DNA of 64,000 bases from Acinetobacter sp. TGL-Y2 (GTDB lineage: Bacteria > Pseudomonadota > Gammaproteobacteria > Pseudomonadales > Moraxellaceae). Positions 19,232 to 29,340 of the stretch are shown here, piece by piece. The first letter of the stretch is position 1; each line of letters starts with the position of its first letter. The notes beneath the pieces were generated by a model. It saw only the letters and a list, made by a program, of their open reading frames with translations. It did not search any database and was not told the DNA's origin. A program made the translations under genes and the position numbers. The DNA lies in NCBI RefSeq assembly GCF_001612555.1, contig NZ_CP015110.1, forward strand, positions 1,178,001-1,242,000, given 5' to 3'.

Positions 19232-19702
19232 TTGATTTCCATTTTTTGTGAGAAGTGAATTATTTCTATTGAATTAAGCTTAGGTTTTATTGTTGGTTTT
19301 TTGATGCAAAATTTGTGGTGCATTTGTAAAATTTTCCATCAAAATTAAATTAAGTTTTTATATGATAATTATTTTAAATCAATACTTTGGTGTTGTTTTT
19401 TGTTTCAGTGTTAGGGTCGCATCAATAAAAAAAAGTAATTGGAATAAAATGAGGGGTTTCTTTTGCATGTCACATTGTAAGATGATGATACTGTACAGCA
19501 GTTAGCCAAACGTTTTTTTTCGATGAAATTAGGTGCCTTAAGTACCAAAACTTATTTATTTTTCTGTAAAACGAGGTATGATCGCGCTCCTAGTTAACGT
19601 AAACAAAAAACTGTCTAACTGGAATTTATAAAGCACCGAGTCAACAGACCGCAAGTCACCCGACTTATTTCTATCAACCCATATCAGAGATGGTAATTCG
19701 AT
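19232..19702. promoter_or_regulatory. Promoter and roughly 115-nt leader of the dat-ddc operon
   Basis: A plausible extended -10 box (GGTATGAT, 19575-19582) gives a transcript start near 19590 and a leader of about 110-115 nt before the ATG at 19703. The leader holds a small hairpin AAGT-CACCCG-ACTT (19654-19667) and the similar words GAGTCAACAG and AAGTCACCCG. It matches no riboswitch I recognise. The rest of the gap is A+T-rich and shows nothing else. Confidence 0.4.
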
Positions 19703-21076
19703 ATGAGCGTTTCTTCTGTAAATCCTGCCCCTAATTCTACTAACGAATACTATTTGACTCGCCAAAGCCAGATGGAATCCAATGTTCGTAGCTATCCACG
19801 TAAATTACCGTTGGCAATAGCAAAAGCTTTAGGCTGCTGGGTTACTGATGTTGAAGGTACAACGTACCTCGATTGTTTAGCTGGGGCAGGGACTTTGGCT
19901 TTAGGCCATAACCATCCTGCGGTAATCCAAAGTATCCAAGATACTTTAGCAAGTGGTCTTCCACTTCACACATTAGATTTAACAACCCCTTTAAAAGATG
20001 CATTTACTGAAGCATTGCTTGAGCAATTACCAGGTGGTAAGGCGGAGTATTGTCTACAGTTCTGTGGTCCATCTGGTGCAGATGGCACGGAAGCAGCAAT
20101 TAAATTGGCAAAAACATATACAGGTCGTAATACCGTGATCAGCTTCTCAGGTGGCTATCACGGCATGACACACGGCGCTTTAGCAATGACAGGTAACTTG
20201 TCTGCGAAGAATGCCGTAAATGGTTTAATGCCAGGCGTTCAATTTATGCCATATCCGCACGAATACCGTTGCCCATTAGGTCTGGGTGGTGAAGCAGGCG
20301 TTGACGCATTAACGTATTTCTTTGAAAACTTTATTGAAGACGTTGAAAGTGGTGTGACGAAACCTGCAGCTGTAATTCTTGAAGCAATTCAAGGTGAAGG
20401 CGGTGTGGTGACAGCACCAACAAAATGGTTAAAGAAAATTCGCGAAGTGACTGAAAAGCATAACATCGTGTTGATTCTTGATGAAGTTCAAGCAGGCTTT
20501 GCACGTTCAGGTAAAATGTTTGCCTTTGAACATGCAGGGATTGAACCGGATGTAATTGTGATGTCTAAAGCTGTGGGTGGTAGCTTACCGCTTGCAGTAC
20601 TGGGTATTAAACGTAAGTTTGATGCTTGGCAACCAGCGGGTCACACCGGTACTTTCCGTGGTAACCAATTGGCTATGGGTACAGGTCTTGCAACGATCAA
20701 AACCATTAAAGAACAAAACTTGGCTCAAAATGCACAAGAGCGTGGTGATTTCTTACAGGCTGAATTTAAAAAATTAGCGGTAGAGTTCCCATGTATCGGT
20801 AACGTGCGTGGCCGTGGTTTGATGATTGGTGTTGAAATTGTAGATGAGCGTCAAGCGGCAGATCACATGGGTTCATTACCTGGTGATGGTCAATTGGCAG
20901 CAGCCATTCAAGCGGCATGTTTTGACAACAAATTGTTGTTAGAAAAAGGCGGTCGTAACGGTACAGTGATTCGTTTACTTTGCCCATTGATCATCACGCA
21001 TGATGAATGTGTTGAAGCAGTTTCTCGCTTTAAGAAAGCACTTGCTGAAGCACTCGTTGCAACTCGAGGCGCGTAA
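19703..21076 (+). CDS. dat: Diaminobutyrate-2-oxoglutarate aminotransferase
   Basis: Class III PLP aminotransferase of 457 residues. It makes L-2,4-diaminobutyrate from aspartate semialdehyde with an amino donor. Landmarks are [31 protein letters not shown], the Asp in [13 protein letters not shown], and the PLP lysine in [18 protein letters not shown]. The gene lies three bases before the diaminobutyrate decarboxylase gene, the characteristic Acinetobacter/Haemophilus pair for 1,3-diaminopropane synthesis. A role in ectoine synthesis (EctB) is less likely because no ectA or ectC is near. Confidence 0.93.
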   Translation: MSVSSVNPAPNSTNEYYLTRQSQMESNVRSYPRKLPLAIAKALGCWVTDVEGTTYLDCLAGAGTLALGHNHPAVIQSIQDTLASGLPLHTLDLTTPLKDAFTEALLEQLPGGKAEYCLQFCGPSGADGTEAAIKLAKTYTGRNTVISFSGGYHGMTHGALAMTGNLSAKNAVNGLMPGVQFMPYPHEYRCPLGLGGEAGVDALTYFFENFIEDVESGVTKPAAVILEAIQGEGGVVTAPTKWLKKIREVTEKHNIVLILDEVQAGFARSGKMFAFEHAGIEPDVIVMSKAVGGSLPLAVLGIKRKFDAWQPAGHTGTFRGNQLAMGTGLATIKTIKEQNLAQNAQERGDFLQAEFKKLAVEFPCIGNVRGRGLMIGVEIVDERQAADHMGSLPGDGQLAAAIQAACFDNKLLLEKGGRNGTVIRLLCPLIITHDECVEAVSRFKKALAEALVATRGA

Positions 21077-21079
21077 ATT

Positions 21080-22612
21080 ATGGTTGATTTTGCAGAACAT
21101 CGTAAAGCGTTACTCTGCAATGATGCTGCGTCCATTGCTGACTATCAGTCAGCAATGGGTGAGGCTACAAAAGCTGTAGCAGCATGGTTGCAAAATGACA
21201 AAATGTATACGGGCGGTAGCATTAAAAATCTTCGCTCTGCAATTGCGTTCAATCCTTCAAAAGAAGGTATGGGTGTACAGAAATCTCTTGATCGTATGGT
21301 GGAGCTTTTCCTCAATAAAAGCTTGAAAGTACATCATCCGCATTCACTTGCGCATTTGCATTGCCCAACCATGGTCACCAGTCAAATTGCGGAAGTATTG
21401 ATTAACGCCACCAACCAATCAATGGACTCATGGGATCAAAGCCCTGCAGGTTCATTAATGGAAGTGCAGTTGATTGACTGGCTTCGTCAAAAAGTAGGCT
21501 ACGGCGTAGGTCAAGCTGGTGTGTTCACTTCTGGTGGTACACAATCGAATTTGATGGGTGTGTTGCTTGCACGTGATGCATGTATTGCTAAACACTGGAA
21601 AGATGAAAACGGCAAGCCGTGGTCTGTTCAGCGCGATGGCGTACCTGCGGATGCAATGCGGAATGTCAAAGTCATTTGTTCTGAAAATGCACACTTCTCT
21701 GTGCAAAAGAACATGGCGATGATGGGCATGGGCTTCCAATCTGTAGTGACTGTTCCTGTGAACGATAACGCTCAGATGGATGTGGTTGCTTTAGAAAAAA
21801 CTATGGCGCATCTTCAATCTGAAGGTAAGATTGTGGCTTGTGTGGTGGCAACTGCAGGCACAACCGATGCAGGCGCGATTGATCCATTGAAAGAAATTCG
21901 TGACATTACCAACACATATGGCGCGTGGATGCATATTGACGCGGCATGGGGTGGTGCACTGATTCTTTCGAATGACTACCGTTCTATGCTCGACGGTATT
22001 GAGTTATCTGACTCGATCACGCTTGATTTCCATAAGCATTACTTCCAAACCATTTCATGTGGTGCATTCTTACTTAAAGATGAGGCGAACTATCGTTTCA
22101 TGCATTATGAAGCGGAGTATTTAAACTCAGCTTATGATGAAGAGCATGGCGTACCCAACCTTGTGTCGAAGTCACTTCAAACCACGCGTCGTTTTGATGC
22201 GTTGAAACTTTGGATGACGGTGGAATCACTCGGTGAAGAGCTTTACGGTTCAATGATCGACCATGGTGTTGGTCTAACACGTGACGTTGCAGATTATATT
22301 ACGGCAACTGACGGACTTGAGATGTTGGTTGATCCTCAGTTTGCATCTGTGTTGTTCCGCGTGATTCCAGCAGGTTATCCTGTTGAATTACTCGATACAC
22401 TGAACCAAAACGTGGCAGACGAATTGTTTGCTCGTGGTGAAGCGAACATTGGTGTGACCAAAGTCGGTCAAAATCAATCCTTGAAAATGACGACCTTAAG
22501 TCCTGTTGCAACTTTAGATAACGTGAAGAACTTGCTTGCACTTGTGCTTGCAGAAGCCGATCGTATTAAAGATGCCATTGCGGATGGTAGCTATGTGACA
22601 GCGCTCGATTAA
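21080..22612 (+). CDS. ddc: L-2,4-diaminobutyrate decarboxylase
   Basis: Group II PLP-dependent decarboxylase of 510 residues that releases CO2 from L-2,4-diaminobutyrate to give 1,3-diaminopropane, a main polyamine of Acinetobacter. Visible motifs are [24 protein letters not shown], the Asp-containing [12 protein letters not shown], and the Schiff-base lysine in [18 protein letters not shown]. The start ATG is four bases after the dat stop, so the two proteins are co-translated. A terminator ends the operon at 22657. Confidence 0.95.
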   Translation: MVDFAEHRKALLCNDAASIADYQSAMGEATKAVAAWLQNDKMYTGGSIKNLRSAIAFNPSKEGMGVQKSLDRMVELFLNKSLKVHHPHSLAHLHCPTMVTSQIAEVLINATNQSMDSWDQSPAGSLMEVQLIDWLRQKVGYGVGQAGVFTSGGTQSNLMGVLLARDACIAKHWKDENGKPWSVQRDGVPADAMRNVKVICSENAHFSVQKNMAMMGMGFQSVVTVPVNDNAQMDVVALEKTMAHLQSEGKIVACVVATAGTTDAGAIDPLKEIRDITNTYGAWMHIDAAWGGALILSNDYRSMLDGIELSDSITLDFHKHYFQTISCGAFLLKDEANYRFMHYEAEYLNSAYDEEHGVPNLVSKSLQTTRRFDALKLWMTVESLGEELYGSMIDHGVGLTRDVADYITATDGLEMLVDPQFASVLFRVIPAGYPVELLDTLNQNVADELFARGEANIGVTKVGQNQSLKMTTLSPVATLDNVKNLLALVLAEADRIKDAIADGSYVTALD

Positions 22613-22628
22613 TCGTGGCTTGAAGCAG

Positions 22629-22658
22629 AAAAAGGAGCTCATTTGAGCTCCTTTTTTA
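22629..22658 (+). terminator. Terminator of the dat-ddc operon
   Basis: AAAAAGGAGCTC-ATTT-GAGCTCCTTTTTT, a long perfect stem with a T tract. Confidence 0.88.
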
Positions 22659-22872
22659 TGTCTAAATTAAAATAAGCTTAATTTATGGCATAGCCTGAAT
22701 TATCATTGAAGTATGTTTTTTTGCGTAGGTGGATTGTTATCTTGAGATATCAAAGTAACGAAATCCTGTGTTTCATCTATGGATGTCCTATCCTGAAGTG
22801 CAATAGAGACATCCATGTCAATTATCAGGATAGTAAATTTAGTACTATTTTTACCAAGCTCTATTGTTTGAT

Positions 22873-23328
22873 CTAGGCTACAAACTTTGGACTAAACCCC
22901 ATCTTCCTCAAGTATTTTCGATACATATTTGGACTGTGATACGCGGGGCAATGCACCTCTATACTCAAATCTAGTGGCAAATATTCGGGTTTTTGATTTT
23001 CTACAATTAGACGATCTTCTTGGAATATTTTCAAATTAAAATCATAGGTATCCTAAACGGTTAAGTTTTTATCCTTTTGACTTAAGCTCAGACGTACACC
23101 GCAATGTAGACAAACATCTTTCGCGACAATCAATTCATCTCCTATTCTATACAGCACTAAAGACATGTTTAGAAATAGGGTCGCAATAGGCTGTTCAGTG
23201 ATGTTTTAATCAGGTGCAATCGGATACCCACGCTGGGTCAAAATATGCCAATCATGCTCATTAAGGGTTATGTGGACAACGCAATCTGAATTGAATGTGG
23301 TCTTTATTCGACTATAAAGCAACATCAT
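22873..23328 (-). pseudogene. Relic of a Rieske [2Fe-2S] ring-hydroxylating oxygenase alpha subunit
   Basis: One continuous minus-strand frame of 152 codons, with in-frame stops at 23206-23208 and 23053-23055. The N-terminal part reads NEHDWHILTQRGYPIA, then YRIGDELIVAKDVCLHCGVR; the latter is the CxH ligand region of the Rieske domain, here CLHCG where the family has CPHRG. The C-terminal part reads RLIVENQKPEYLPLDLSIEV and ends YRKYLRKMGFSPKFVA, the usual tail of such oxygenases. About 200 residues between them, including the catalytic iron site, are missing. So it is a deleted and stop-ridden relic of about 150 of the normal 350 codons. Surrounding bases in this 1-kb gap show nothing else except the Pho box. 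Confidence 0.7.
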
Positions 23329-23559
23329 GTTTGATGAAATCTTAATTACTGCGCGGCTCTATTAGAAAAGAGAGAATAATCCTGAGGCTTTATCTAATGC
23401 CATGAGTTAGCACAGCGTATATGTCTAAATATGCCAGCATTGAGCGATTAAAGATTCACATTTTCAATAATTTATCTGAAATTTGAAGAGCATAGTTATG
23501 CTAGTGGACATTTTATAATTGTCATCTAAATACTGAATGTTACATTGAATATCATTAAA

Positions 23560-23577
23560 TCGTCATCTAGCTGTAAC
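23560..23577 (+). promoter_or_regulatory. Pho box upstream of pstS
   Basis: TCGTCATCTAGCTGTAAC matches the PhoB consensus CTGTCAT-N4-CTGTMAY at nearly every conserved base. A weaker adjoining copy follows (TTGTCATATTTTAAAC, from 23582). It sits about 100 bp before the pstS ATG. Control by phosphate limitation is strongly expected. Confidence 0.75.
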
Positions 23578-23679
23578 CTTGTTGTCATATTTTAAACTCA
23601 AAATGCATAGATCGAAATAAGTACTCAACTGAATTAAAAGTGGCGTACTTCAAATTTGAATAAATTGAGAGAAAATAAA

Positions 23680-24696
23680 ATGCGCTTTACTAACATTGCA
23701 ATTGCGTTAGCACTTTCTGGGGTAGCAGTTACGAGCACTGCACATGCAGCTCGTGACACCATTCAAATCGCTGGTTCTTCTACGGTACTGCCTTATGCCA
23801 GTATTGTGGCTGAAGAATTTGGTAATACTTTCCCTCAATTCAAAGCACCTGTTGTTGGTTCTGGTGGTAGTTCTGCGGGTTTAAAACAATTCTGTTCAGG
23901 TGTAGGCGATAATACCATTGATATTGCAAATGCTTCACGCAAAATTAAAGATACTGAAATTGCAGCGTGTAAAAAAGCAGGCGTCAATAAAATTCAAGAA
24001 ATTAAAATTGGTTATGACGGCATCGTATTTGCTTCAAACTCAACCAAAGCAGCTTATAAATTAAAACCTCAGCATGTCTTTGCTGCGTTATCGGCAGAAT
24101 TACCATCGAATGGTAAATTGGTTGCTAACCCATATACACGTTGGAATCAAATTGATAAATCACTTCCAAATGAACCGATTACATTGGTCATTCCGGCATC
24201 AAACCACGGAACACGTGAAGTATTCCAAGAAAAAATGATTGAAGCAGGTTGTGAATCTTACGATTATTACAAAAAGTTAGATAAAGATGCTCAGAAAAAA
24301 GCATGTTCTACTTTCCGTAAAGATGGCAAAGTGATTGAAATTGCGGGTGACTACACTGAAACGCTTGCACGTTTAAAAACTTCTCCAAGTGCAGTCGGTG
24401 TATTTGGTCTAGGTTTCTATGATCAAAACCGTGACAAACTACGTGTGGCGACAGTAAATAACGTTATTCCTTCTGAGCAAACAGTACTCAACGGAACTTA
24501 TCCAGTTTCACGTCCTTTGTTCTTCTATGTGAAAGGCGAACACTTAAAATCAATCAAAGGTCTTTCACAGTTCACTGAATATTTCTTGAATAAAAAAGTT
24601 TCAGGAAAAGGTTCTAAGCTTGATAGAGCTGGTTTGATTTCAATGTCTGATGCTGAACGTGCAAAAGTACTTGCAGCATTTAAGGCTGGTAAATAA
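23680..24696 (+). CDS. pstS: Phosphate ABC transporter substrate-binding protein
   Basis: Periplasmic phosphate receptor of the high-affinity Pst system. I choose the ATG at 23680, behind GAGAG, rather than the TTG at 23656. The product of 338 residues then starts with a clear signal peptide, MRFTNIAIALALSGVAVTST, followed by AHA. The mature protein begins ARDTIQIAGSSTVLPYASIV with the phosphate-binding SSTV loop. VGSGGSSAGLKQFCSG and NHGTREVF are further ligand loops. It is followed by a partial terminator and then pstC, the usual arrangement for making more receptor than membrane subunits. Confidence 0.93.
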   Translation: MRFTNIAIALALSGVAVTSTAHAARDTIQIAGSSTVLPYASIVAEEFGNTFPQFKAPVVGSGGSSAGLKQFCSGVGDNTIDIANASRKIKDTEIAACKKAGVNKIQEIKIGYDGIVFASNSTKAAYKLKPQHVFAALSAELPSNGKLVANPYTRWNQIDKSLPNEPITLVIPASNHGTREVFQEKMIEAGCESYDYYKKLDKDAQKKACSTFRKDGKVIEIAGDYTETLARLKTSPSAVGVFGLGFYDQNRDKLRVATVNNVIPSEQTVLNGTYPVSRPLFFYVKGEHLKSIKGLSQFTEYFLNKKVSGKGSKLDRAGLISMSDAERAKVLAAFKAGK

Positions 24697-24715
24697 AGTC
24701 TAGAGTAGAAATATT

Positions 24716-24751
24716 AAGGCTGATGGTGGGAGACTATTATCAGCCTTTTTG
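24716..24751 (+). terminator. Partial terminator between pstS and pstC
   Basis: AAGGCTGAT ... TATCAGCCTTTTT forms a stable stem with a T tract in the 107-bp pstS-pstC gap. It probably lowers transcription of pstCAB relative to pstS. Confidence 0.7.
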
Positions 24752-24803
24752 GCTAAGCAGAGTTTTTTCGAATAATTAGAATGGGAAAAACGGTGGAGAA
24801 TAC

Positions 24804-26183
24804 ATGAATCTGCTACTTATTGGCGTGTTATTAGCTTTAATGGCTATCGCATATCAAATTGGGCTACGTAAAAGCCGCAGCCTAGCAGGTAAGGGGAACA
24901 ACTCAGCTATACTCCATTCACGACCAGGCTACTATGGTGCTTTGGTTGCGTTGTGGTGTGGTATCCCTGCTTTTTTGATTTTACTGATTTGGAATTTTGT
25001 TGAACCAAGTGTTCTGCAACACTATATTTTACAAAATGTTCCAGCAAATATTGCATCTACTTTGGATGAAGCTGGAATAGACGTATTGATTGATCGTGTG
25101 CAAGCTATTGCTTCTGGTTTTGGGGTTACAGATACTCCAGCTGCCTATGAAGTTGCAGCAGCAGAACAATTAGCAAAATTTGAAAGAATGGGTTCGTTAG
25201 CAAAATTTGCAGTGGTGATTTGTGTTGCAATATTAGGTTTGATTTGGGCGAAGAAAAAAGTTAATCAAAAATATCGCGCTCGTAATCATGTTGAACGTAC
25301 CATAAATGTCGCATTAATTCTTTGTTCAGGTGTTGCCATCTTGACTACAATCGGCATTGTGCTGTCGATGTTTAGTGAAGCGGTAAACTTTTTCAAATTT
25401 GTCAGTCCAGTTGATTTCTTCTTTGGTACTGTGTGGGATCCAGGCTTTAGTACCTCGGGAAGTGCAGAAGGAAGTTATGGTTTATTACCATTACTTTGGG
25501 GTACGCTGATGGTGAGCGGTATTGCACTTTTGGTTGCCGTGCCATTGGGTTTAATGATTGCGATTTATTTAGCAGAATATGCATCACCCAGTTTTCGCTC
25601 TTGGGCAAAACCAGCCATTGAAGTTTTAGCGGGTATTCCTACCATCGTTTATGGTGTATTCGCACTAATGGTCATTGGGCCGTTTCTTAAAATGATGGGT
25701 GAATCTATTGGGCTTGAAATTAATGCAACGAGTGCATTAACCGCAGGTTTTGCGATGGGGATTATGATCATTCCCTTCGTTTCTTCATTATCAGATGACA
25801 TTATCACCCAAGTGCCACGGTCATTGCGTGATGGTTCATTGGGTTTAGGTGCAACAAAATCTGAAACAATTCGTCAGGTTGTATTACCTGCGGCTTTGCC
25901 TGGGATTACAGGTGCATTCTTACTTGCTGTCTCTCGTGCAGTAGGTGAAACCATGATCGTAGTTCTTGCAGCAGGAAATAGCCCTTTGTTGCATGTGAAT
26001 CCATTTGAAGCAGTCTCTACGGTGACCGTCACAATTGTTAAGCAGTTAACAGGTGATACTGATTTCGCAAGTCCACAAGCTTTAGTTGCATTTGCATTAG
26101 GTTTGACACTGTTTGTCATTACATTGTGTCTTAATATTATTGCACTTTATATCGTGCGTAAATATCGTGAGCAATACGAATGA
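24804..26183 (+). CDS. pstC: Phosphate ABC transporter permease PstC
   Basis: Inner-membrane subunit of 459 residues. The C-terminal half (about 230-455) is the binding-protein-dependent transport domain with GILLLVAVPLGL-type helices, the EAA-loop DGSLGLGATKSETIRQVVLPAALPG and the conserved SRAVGETMIV. The N-terminal extension carries two or three extra hydrophobic segments (at 1-15, 45-65 and 125-145), longer than E. coli PstC (319) but normal in Acinetobacter. It overlaps pstA by four bases (ATGA), so the two are translationally coupled. Confidence 0.92.
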   Translation: MNLLLIGVLLALMAIAYQIGLRKSRSLAGKGNNSAILHSRPGYYGALVALWCGIPAFLILLIWNFVEPSVLQHYILQNVPANIASTLDEAGIDVLIDRVQAIASGFGVTDTPAAYEVAAAEQLAKFERMGSLAKFAVVICVAILGLIWAKKKVNQKYRARNHVERTINVALILCSGVAILTTIGIVLSMFSEAVNFFKFVSPVDFFFGTVWDPGFSTSGSAEGSYGLLPLLWGTLMVSGIALLVAVPLGLMIAIYLAEYASPSFRSWAKPAIEVLAGIPTIVYGVFALMVIGPFLKMMGESIGLEINATSALTAGFAMGIMIIPFVSSLSDDIITQVPRSLRDGSLGLGATKSETIRQVVLPAALPGITGAFLLAVSRAVGETMIVVLAAGNSPLLHVNPFEAVSTVTVTIVKQLTGDTDFASPQALVAFALGLTLFVITLCLNIIALYIVRKYREQYE

Positions 26184-27574
26184 GTAGATCAAATACATCT
26201 CAAGAGGGTCAAAATGTATTTGATCCTCACATCGCTGCTCAATTGCGTGAAAAGCGTAAAGCTCGAATCGCAAGCACTTTGGCGAAGCGTCATCGTAAAG
26301 AAAAAACTTTTCGTCTATTTGGCTTTACATCAGTCATAATCGGTTTAGCTTTCGTGGCGTTATTGTTTGGCAGTATTTTATATAAAGGTTTACCTGCTTT
26401 TTGGCAAGCCAGTATGACAGTGCCTGTATATTTTGATCCTGCTTTAATTGATGTTGGTCCTAGACCAACTCAAAAAGTAGGTGAATCTCCTGCACAATAT
26501 CAAGAACGGTATGTTGATTGGCAAACCAAAATGGGTATGGTGGATTGGGACGCGATTATCGCAAATGGCTTGATTGCTAAAGATCCATCTCTAGCAAGTC
26601 ACCGTGATGAATTAAGCAGTTTATATACCAGCTCAGAAGCCTATCGTGTCCGTGATATGGTATTTAAAGATCCAGCACTCATTGGTAAAAAAATTGAATT
26701 AAACTTCTTGGCCGATGCAAATATTGATGTTTGGTTAGCAGGTAGTATTGATCGTAGTTTACCTAATGATCAGCAACAGTTAAGCCCAGAAATACGTAAA
26801 TTGTCAGATCAACTTGCTGCGAAAGGTGTGATTGAACGTACTTTCAATACGCAATTATTTACCAATCCAGATTCGCGTAGTTCGCCTGCAACTGCGGGTT
26901 TGGCAGGTGCATTCATGGGTTCTTTATTCATGATGCTCATTGTTATTTTTATATCGATACCTTTAGGTGTAGCAAGTGCGATTTATTTGGAAGAATTTGC
27001 GCCTAAAAACTTCATTACTGATATTATTGAAGTAAATATCAATAATTTAGCTGCTGTTCCATCGATTGTGTTTGGTTTATTAGGTGCGGCAATCTTTATT
27101 GGTTGGATGCATCTACCTATTTCTGCACCGTTAGTAGGTGGTTTAGTCTTAAGTTTAATGACTTTACCCACTGTGATTATTACGACACGTGCGACATTGA
27201 AAGCAGTTCCACCCTCTATACGTCAAGCGGCTTTGGGTATTGGCGCATCAAAAATCCAAACCGTATTTCACCATGTATTGCCATTAGCTTTACCAGGAAT
27301 CATGACAGGTGCGATCATTGGTATCGCACATGCGTTAGGTGAAACAGCGCCACTATTATTAATTGGTATGAGTGCATTTGTTGCCAATATTCCAGTTTCA
27401 CCTATAGATCAAGCAACCGCTTTACCTGTTCAAGTTTATTTATGGCAAGGTAATGAATTACGTAACTTCTTTGAAGGGCGTACTGCTGCAGCAATTATCG
27501 TTTTACTCGCTTTAATGGTCGGCCTAAATAGCGTTGCAATTTGGGTACGTAAGAAATTTGAAGTACGTTGGTAA
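26180..27574 (+). CDS. pstA: Phosphate ABC transporter permease PstA
   Basis: Second membrane subunit, 464 residues. A large periplasmic insert (about 80-230, rich in charged residues) lies between the first helix and the transport domain. That domain (about 240-460) includes SAIYLEEFAPKNFITD, the EAA loop PPSIRQAALGIGASKIQTVF and AHALGETAPLLLIG. The extra loop makes it much longer than E. coli PstA (296). It starts inside the pstC stop and is followed by pstB after 13 bp. Confidence 0.92.
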   Translation: MSRSNTSQEGQNVFDPHIAAQLREKRKARIASTLAKRHRKEKTFRLFGFTSVIIGLAFVALLFGSILYKGLPAFWQASMTVPVYFDPALIDVGPRPTQKVGESPAQYQERYVDWQTKMGMVDWDAIIANGLIAKDPSLASHRDELSSLYTSSEAYRVRDMVFKDPALIGKKIELNFLADANIDVWLAGSIDRSLPNDQQQLSPEIRKLSDQLAAKGVIERTFNTQLFTNPDSRSSPATAGLAGAFMGSLFMMLIVIFISIPLGVASAIYLEEFAPKNFITDIIEVNINNLAAVPSIVFGLLGAAIFIGWMHLPISAPLVGGLVLSLMTLPTVIITTRATLKAVPPSIRQAALGIGASKIQTVFHHVLPLALPGIMTGAIIGIAHALGETAPLLLIGMSAFVANIPVSPIDQATALPVQVYLWQGNELRNFFEGRTAAAIIVLLALMVGLNSVAIWVRKKFEVRW

Positions 27575-27587
27575 TTGAGGGCATGAT

Positions 27588-28511
27588 ATGAATACTTTTA
27601 CGACGACAAAAACTAATCCCTTAGAACAGGATAAATCAGTGAATTCAGAACCTACACCATCTTCAGTAACTGGTGCAAATCAGAAACAACCAACAACTTC
27701 ATTTGTTTCTCAGTTCGATACCCAGTCTTCAAATAAGAAAGATGCCAAGTCTGATCAAGTCAAACTCAGCACTTCCGATGTCCATGTATATTATGGAGAA
27801 GCTGAAGCGATTAAAGGTATTGATTTAAATATTTATGAAAATGAAGTGATCGCATTTATTGGTCCATCTGGCTGTGGTAAATCGACTTTCCTACGTACTT
27901 TAAACCGTATGAATGATACCATTGATTCTTGTCGTGTCACGGGTAAGGTTTTACTCGATAATCAAGACATTTATGATCCCAACTTGGATGTCGTGTTACT
28001 ACGTGCACAAGTGGGCATGGTGTTCCAAAAACCGAATCCCTTTCCAAAATCAATTTTTGACAATGTTGCCTATGGTCCTAAACTACACGGTCTTGCACGC
28101 GATAAATATGACTTAGAGGAAATTGTTGAAAATAGTCTGCGCAAAGCGGGTTTGTGGGACGAAGTCAAAGACCGTTTAAACCAGCCAGGTACTGGTCTTT
28201 CAGGTGGTCAGCAGCAACGGTTATGTATTGCGCGTACCATTGCAGTGAGCCCTGAAGTGATCTTAATGGATGAGCCATGTTCTGCGCTTGATCCGATTGC
28301 AACAGCGAAAATTGAAGAATTGATCTCTGAGTTATCAACGCAATATACTATTGCGATTGTGACGCATTCGATGCAGCAAGCTGCGCGTGTATCTGATCGT
28401 ACCGCTTACTTTCATTTGGGTGATTTAATTGAAGTCAACTCAACAGAAAAAGTCTTCACTCAGCCCGATCATCAATTGACTGAAGCGTATATTACAGGAC
28501 GTTTTGGTTAA
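27588..28511 (+). CDS. pstB: Phosphate ABC transporter ATPase PstB
   Basis: ATP-hydrolysing subunit. Walker A is GPSGCGKST (92-100), the Q loop is [12 protein letters not shown], the signature is LSGGQQQR, Walker B is [13 protein letters not shown] and the switch His is in IVTHSM. The first about 58 residues are a polar, Thr/Ser/Gln-rich tail not present in the E. coli protein; an alternative internal start is possible but no good ribosome site supports one. No phoU, phoB or phoR follows, as the operon ends at a terminator at 28562. Confidence 0.93.
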   Translation: MNTFTTTKTNPLEQDKSVNSEPTPSSVTGANQKQPTTSFVSQFDTQSSNKKDAKSDQVKLSTSDVHVYYGEAEAIKGIDLNIYENEVIAFIGPSGCGKSTFLRTLNRMNDTIDSCRVTGKVLLDNQDIYDPNLDVVLLRAQVGMVFQKPNPFPKSIFDNVAYGPKLHGLARDKYDLEEIVENSLRKAGLWDEVKDRLNQPGTGLSGGQQQRLCIARTIAVSPEVILMDEPCSALDPIATAKIEELISELSTQYTIAIVTHSMQQAARVSDRTAYFHLGDLIEVNSTEKVFTQPDHQLTEAYITGRFG

Positions 28512-28538
28512 TCGAAATACGCTTAATATGAATCAAAA

Positions 28539-28563
28539 AAAGAGCCTTCAGGCTCTTTTTTTG
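28539..28563 (+). terminator. Terminator of the pst operon
   Basis: AAAGAGCC-TTCA-GGCTCTTTTTTT, a short perfect stem with a T tract, 28 bp after the pstB stop. Confidence 0.88.
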
Positions 28564-28588
28564 ATTGGACTAGGATTCACTCAGCCCG

Positions 28589-28720
28589 TCAGACCAAGTC
28601 ATCGCCATTTTCTTTCGCAAGTTTATAATCTTGATAAAGACTTACACATAGAATGGTTAATACGCCCATAGCAAGGGTTGGCCATAACATGAGATAGAGG
28701 GTTAATAGGTTTGGGGTCAT
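28589..28720 (-). CDS. Small transporter subunit (43 residues)
   Basis: A short minus-strand gene starting MTPNLLTLYLMLWPTLAMGV and ending LAKENGDDLV. It is one hydrophobic helix plus a polar tail, preceded by an excellent AAGGAG ribosome site. It resembles the tiny proteins annotated as putative transporter small subunits, which follow sodium:solute symporter genes. Its partner immediately upstream (28731-29340) is decayed, so this subunit seems to be an orphan. Its function is unproven; reading frame, ribosome site and context support a real gene. Confidence 0.6.
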   Translation of the reverse strand: MTPNLLTLYLMLWPTLAMGVLTILCVSLYQDYKLAKENGDDLV

Positions 28721-28730
28721 GATATGCTCC

Positions 28731-29340
28731 TTATTTTACTTGTTGAGGTAGATCGTGTAATGCAATCCCTTTTTTATTAATGTCATCGAAATTAAAAGTG
28801 GTTTTACGGTTTAAAAGGGTGAGTGCCGTACAGACTACTGCGCTTGCACTGTATGCAGTTAGTGAACTCAGCAAGGTTAAATGATCTCGTAGGAACCCAT
28901 CATATTCGGCATTAGTAGAATGATTGCACTACAACCCACAACGAGCGCAGTATTTTTACCAAAGAATCGGAAGCTCATTAGACCAAGTGCCACACCCGTA
29001 CCAATAGTTGCAAGAATTTCAAAAATAGTTGCAGTGAGAGTATTAGTGGAGTGAGTTCAAAGCGAATCAATAGAAATGCAACGAAAGCACTCAATATAGA
29101 CCATTTAAAGGTGCGAGCATTCACTCAATTCCAATGCAAACTGACGATCAAAGGGAAGAGAATAGTTTTCCAACGCATTAATCAAGCTGGATTTGATTAG
29201 ATATTCCTGTACTACAAATAAACGCTGGGAAATGGTTTGGTTACCAATGGCATAGGCGAGAACCACAATAAAAAAAGGGTGCGCCTTTTTCTAAGAATGC
29301 GGTCTTAGAAAAGAAGTCTAATTGTTCTGGAGTCAGGTTA
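28731..29340 (-). pseudogene. Decayed sodium:solute symporter
   Basis: Several minus-strand frames carry pieces of an SSS-family permease. The earliest piece starts LTPEQLDFFSKTAFLEKGAP and contains AYAIGNQTISQRLF, a typical SSS motif. The last piece reads SSLTAYSASAVVCTALTLLN and ends ALHDLPQQVK before the stop at 28731-28733. Frameshifts and stops lie between, and the N-terminal half is gone. It lies directly upstream of the 43-residue subunit gene. Confidence 0.65.

Noticed and set aside
19703..22612. Ectoine synthesis (EctB) for the aminotransferase
   Set aside because: The partner is a diaminobutyrate decarboxylase and no ectA or ectC is present, so the diaminopropane route fits better.
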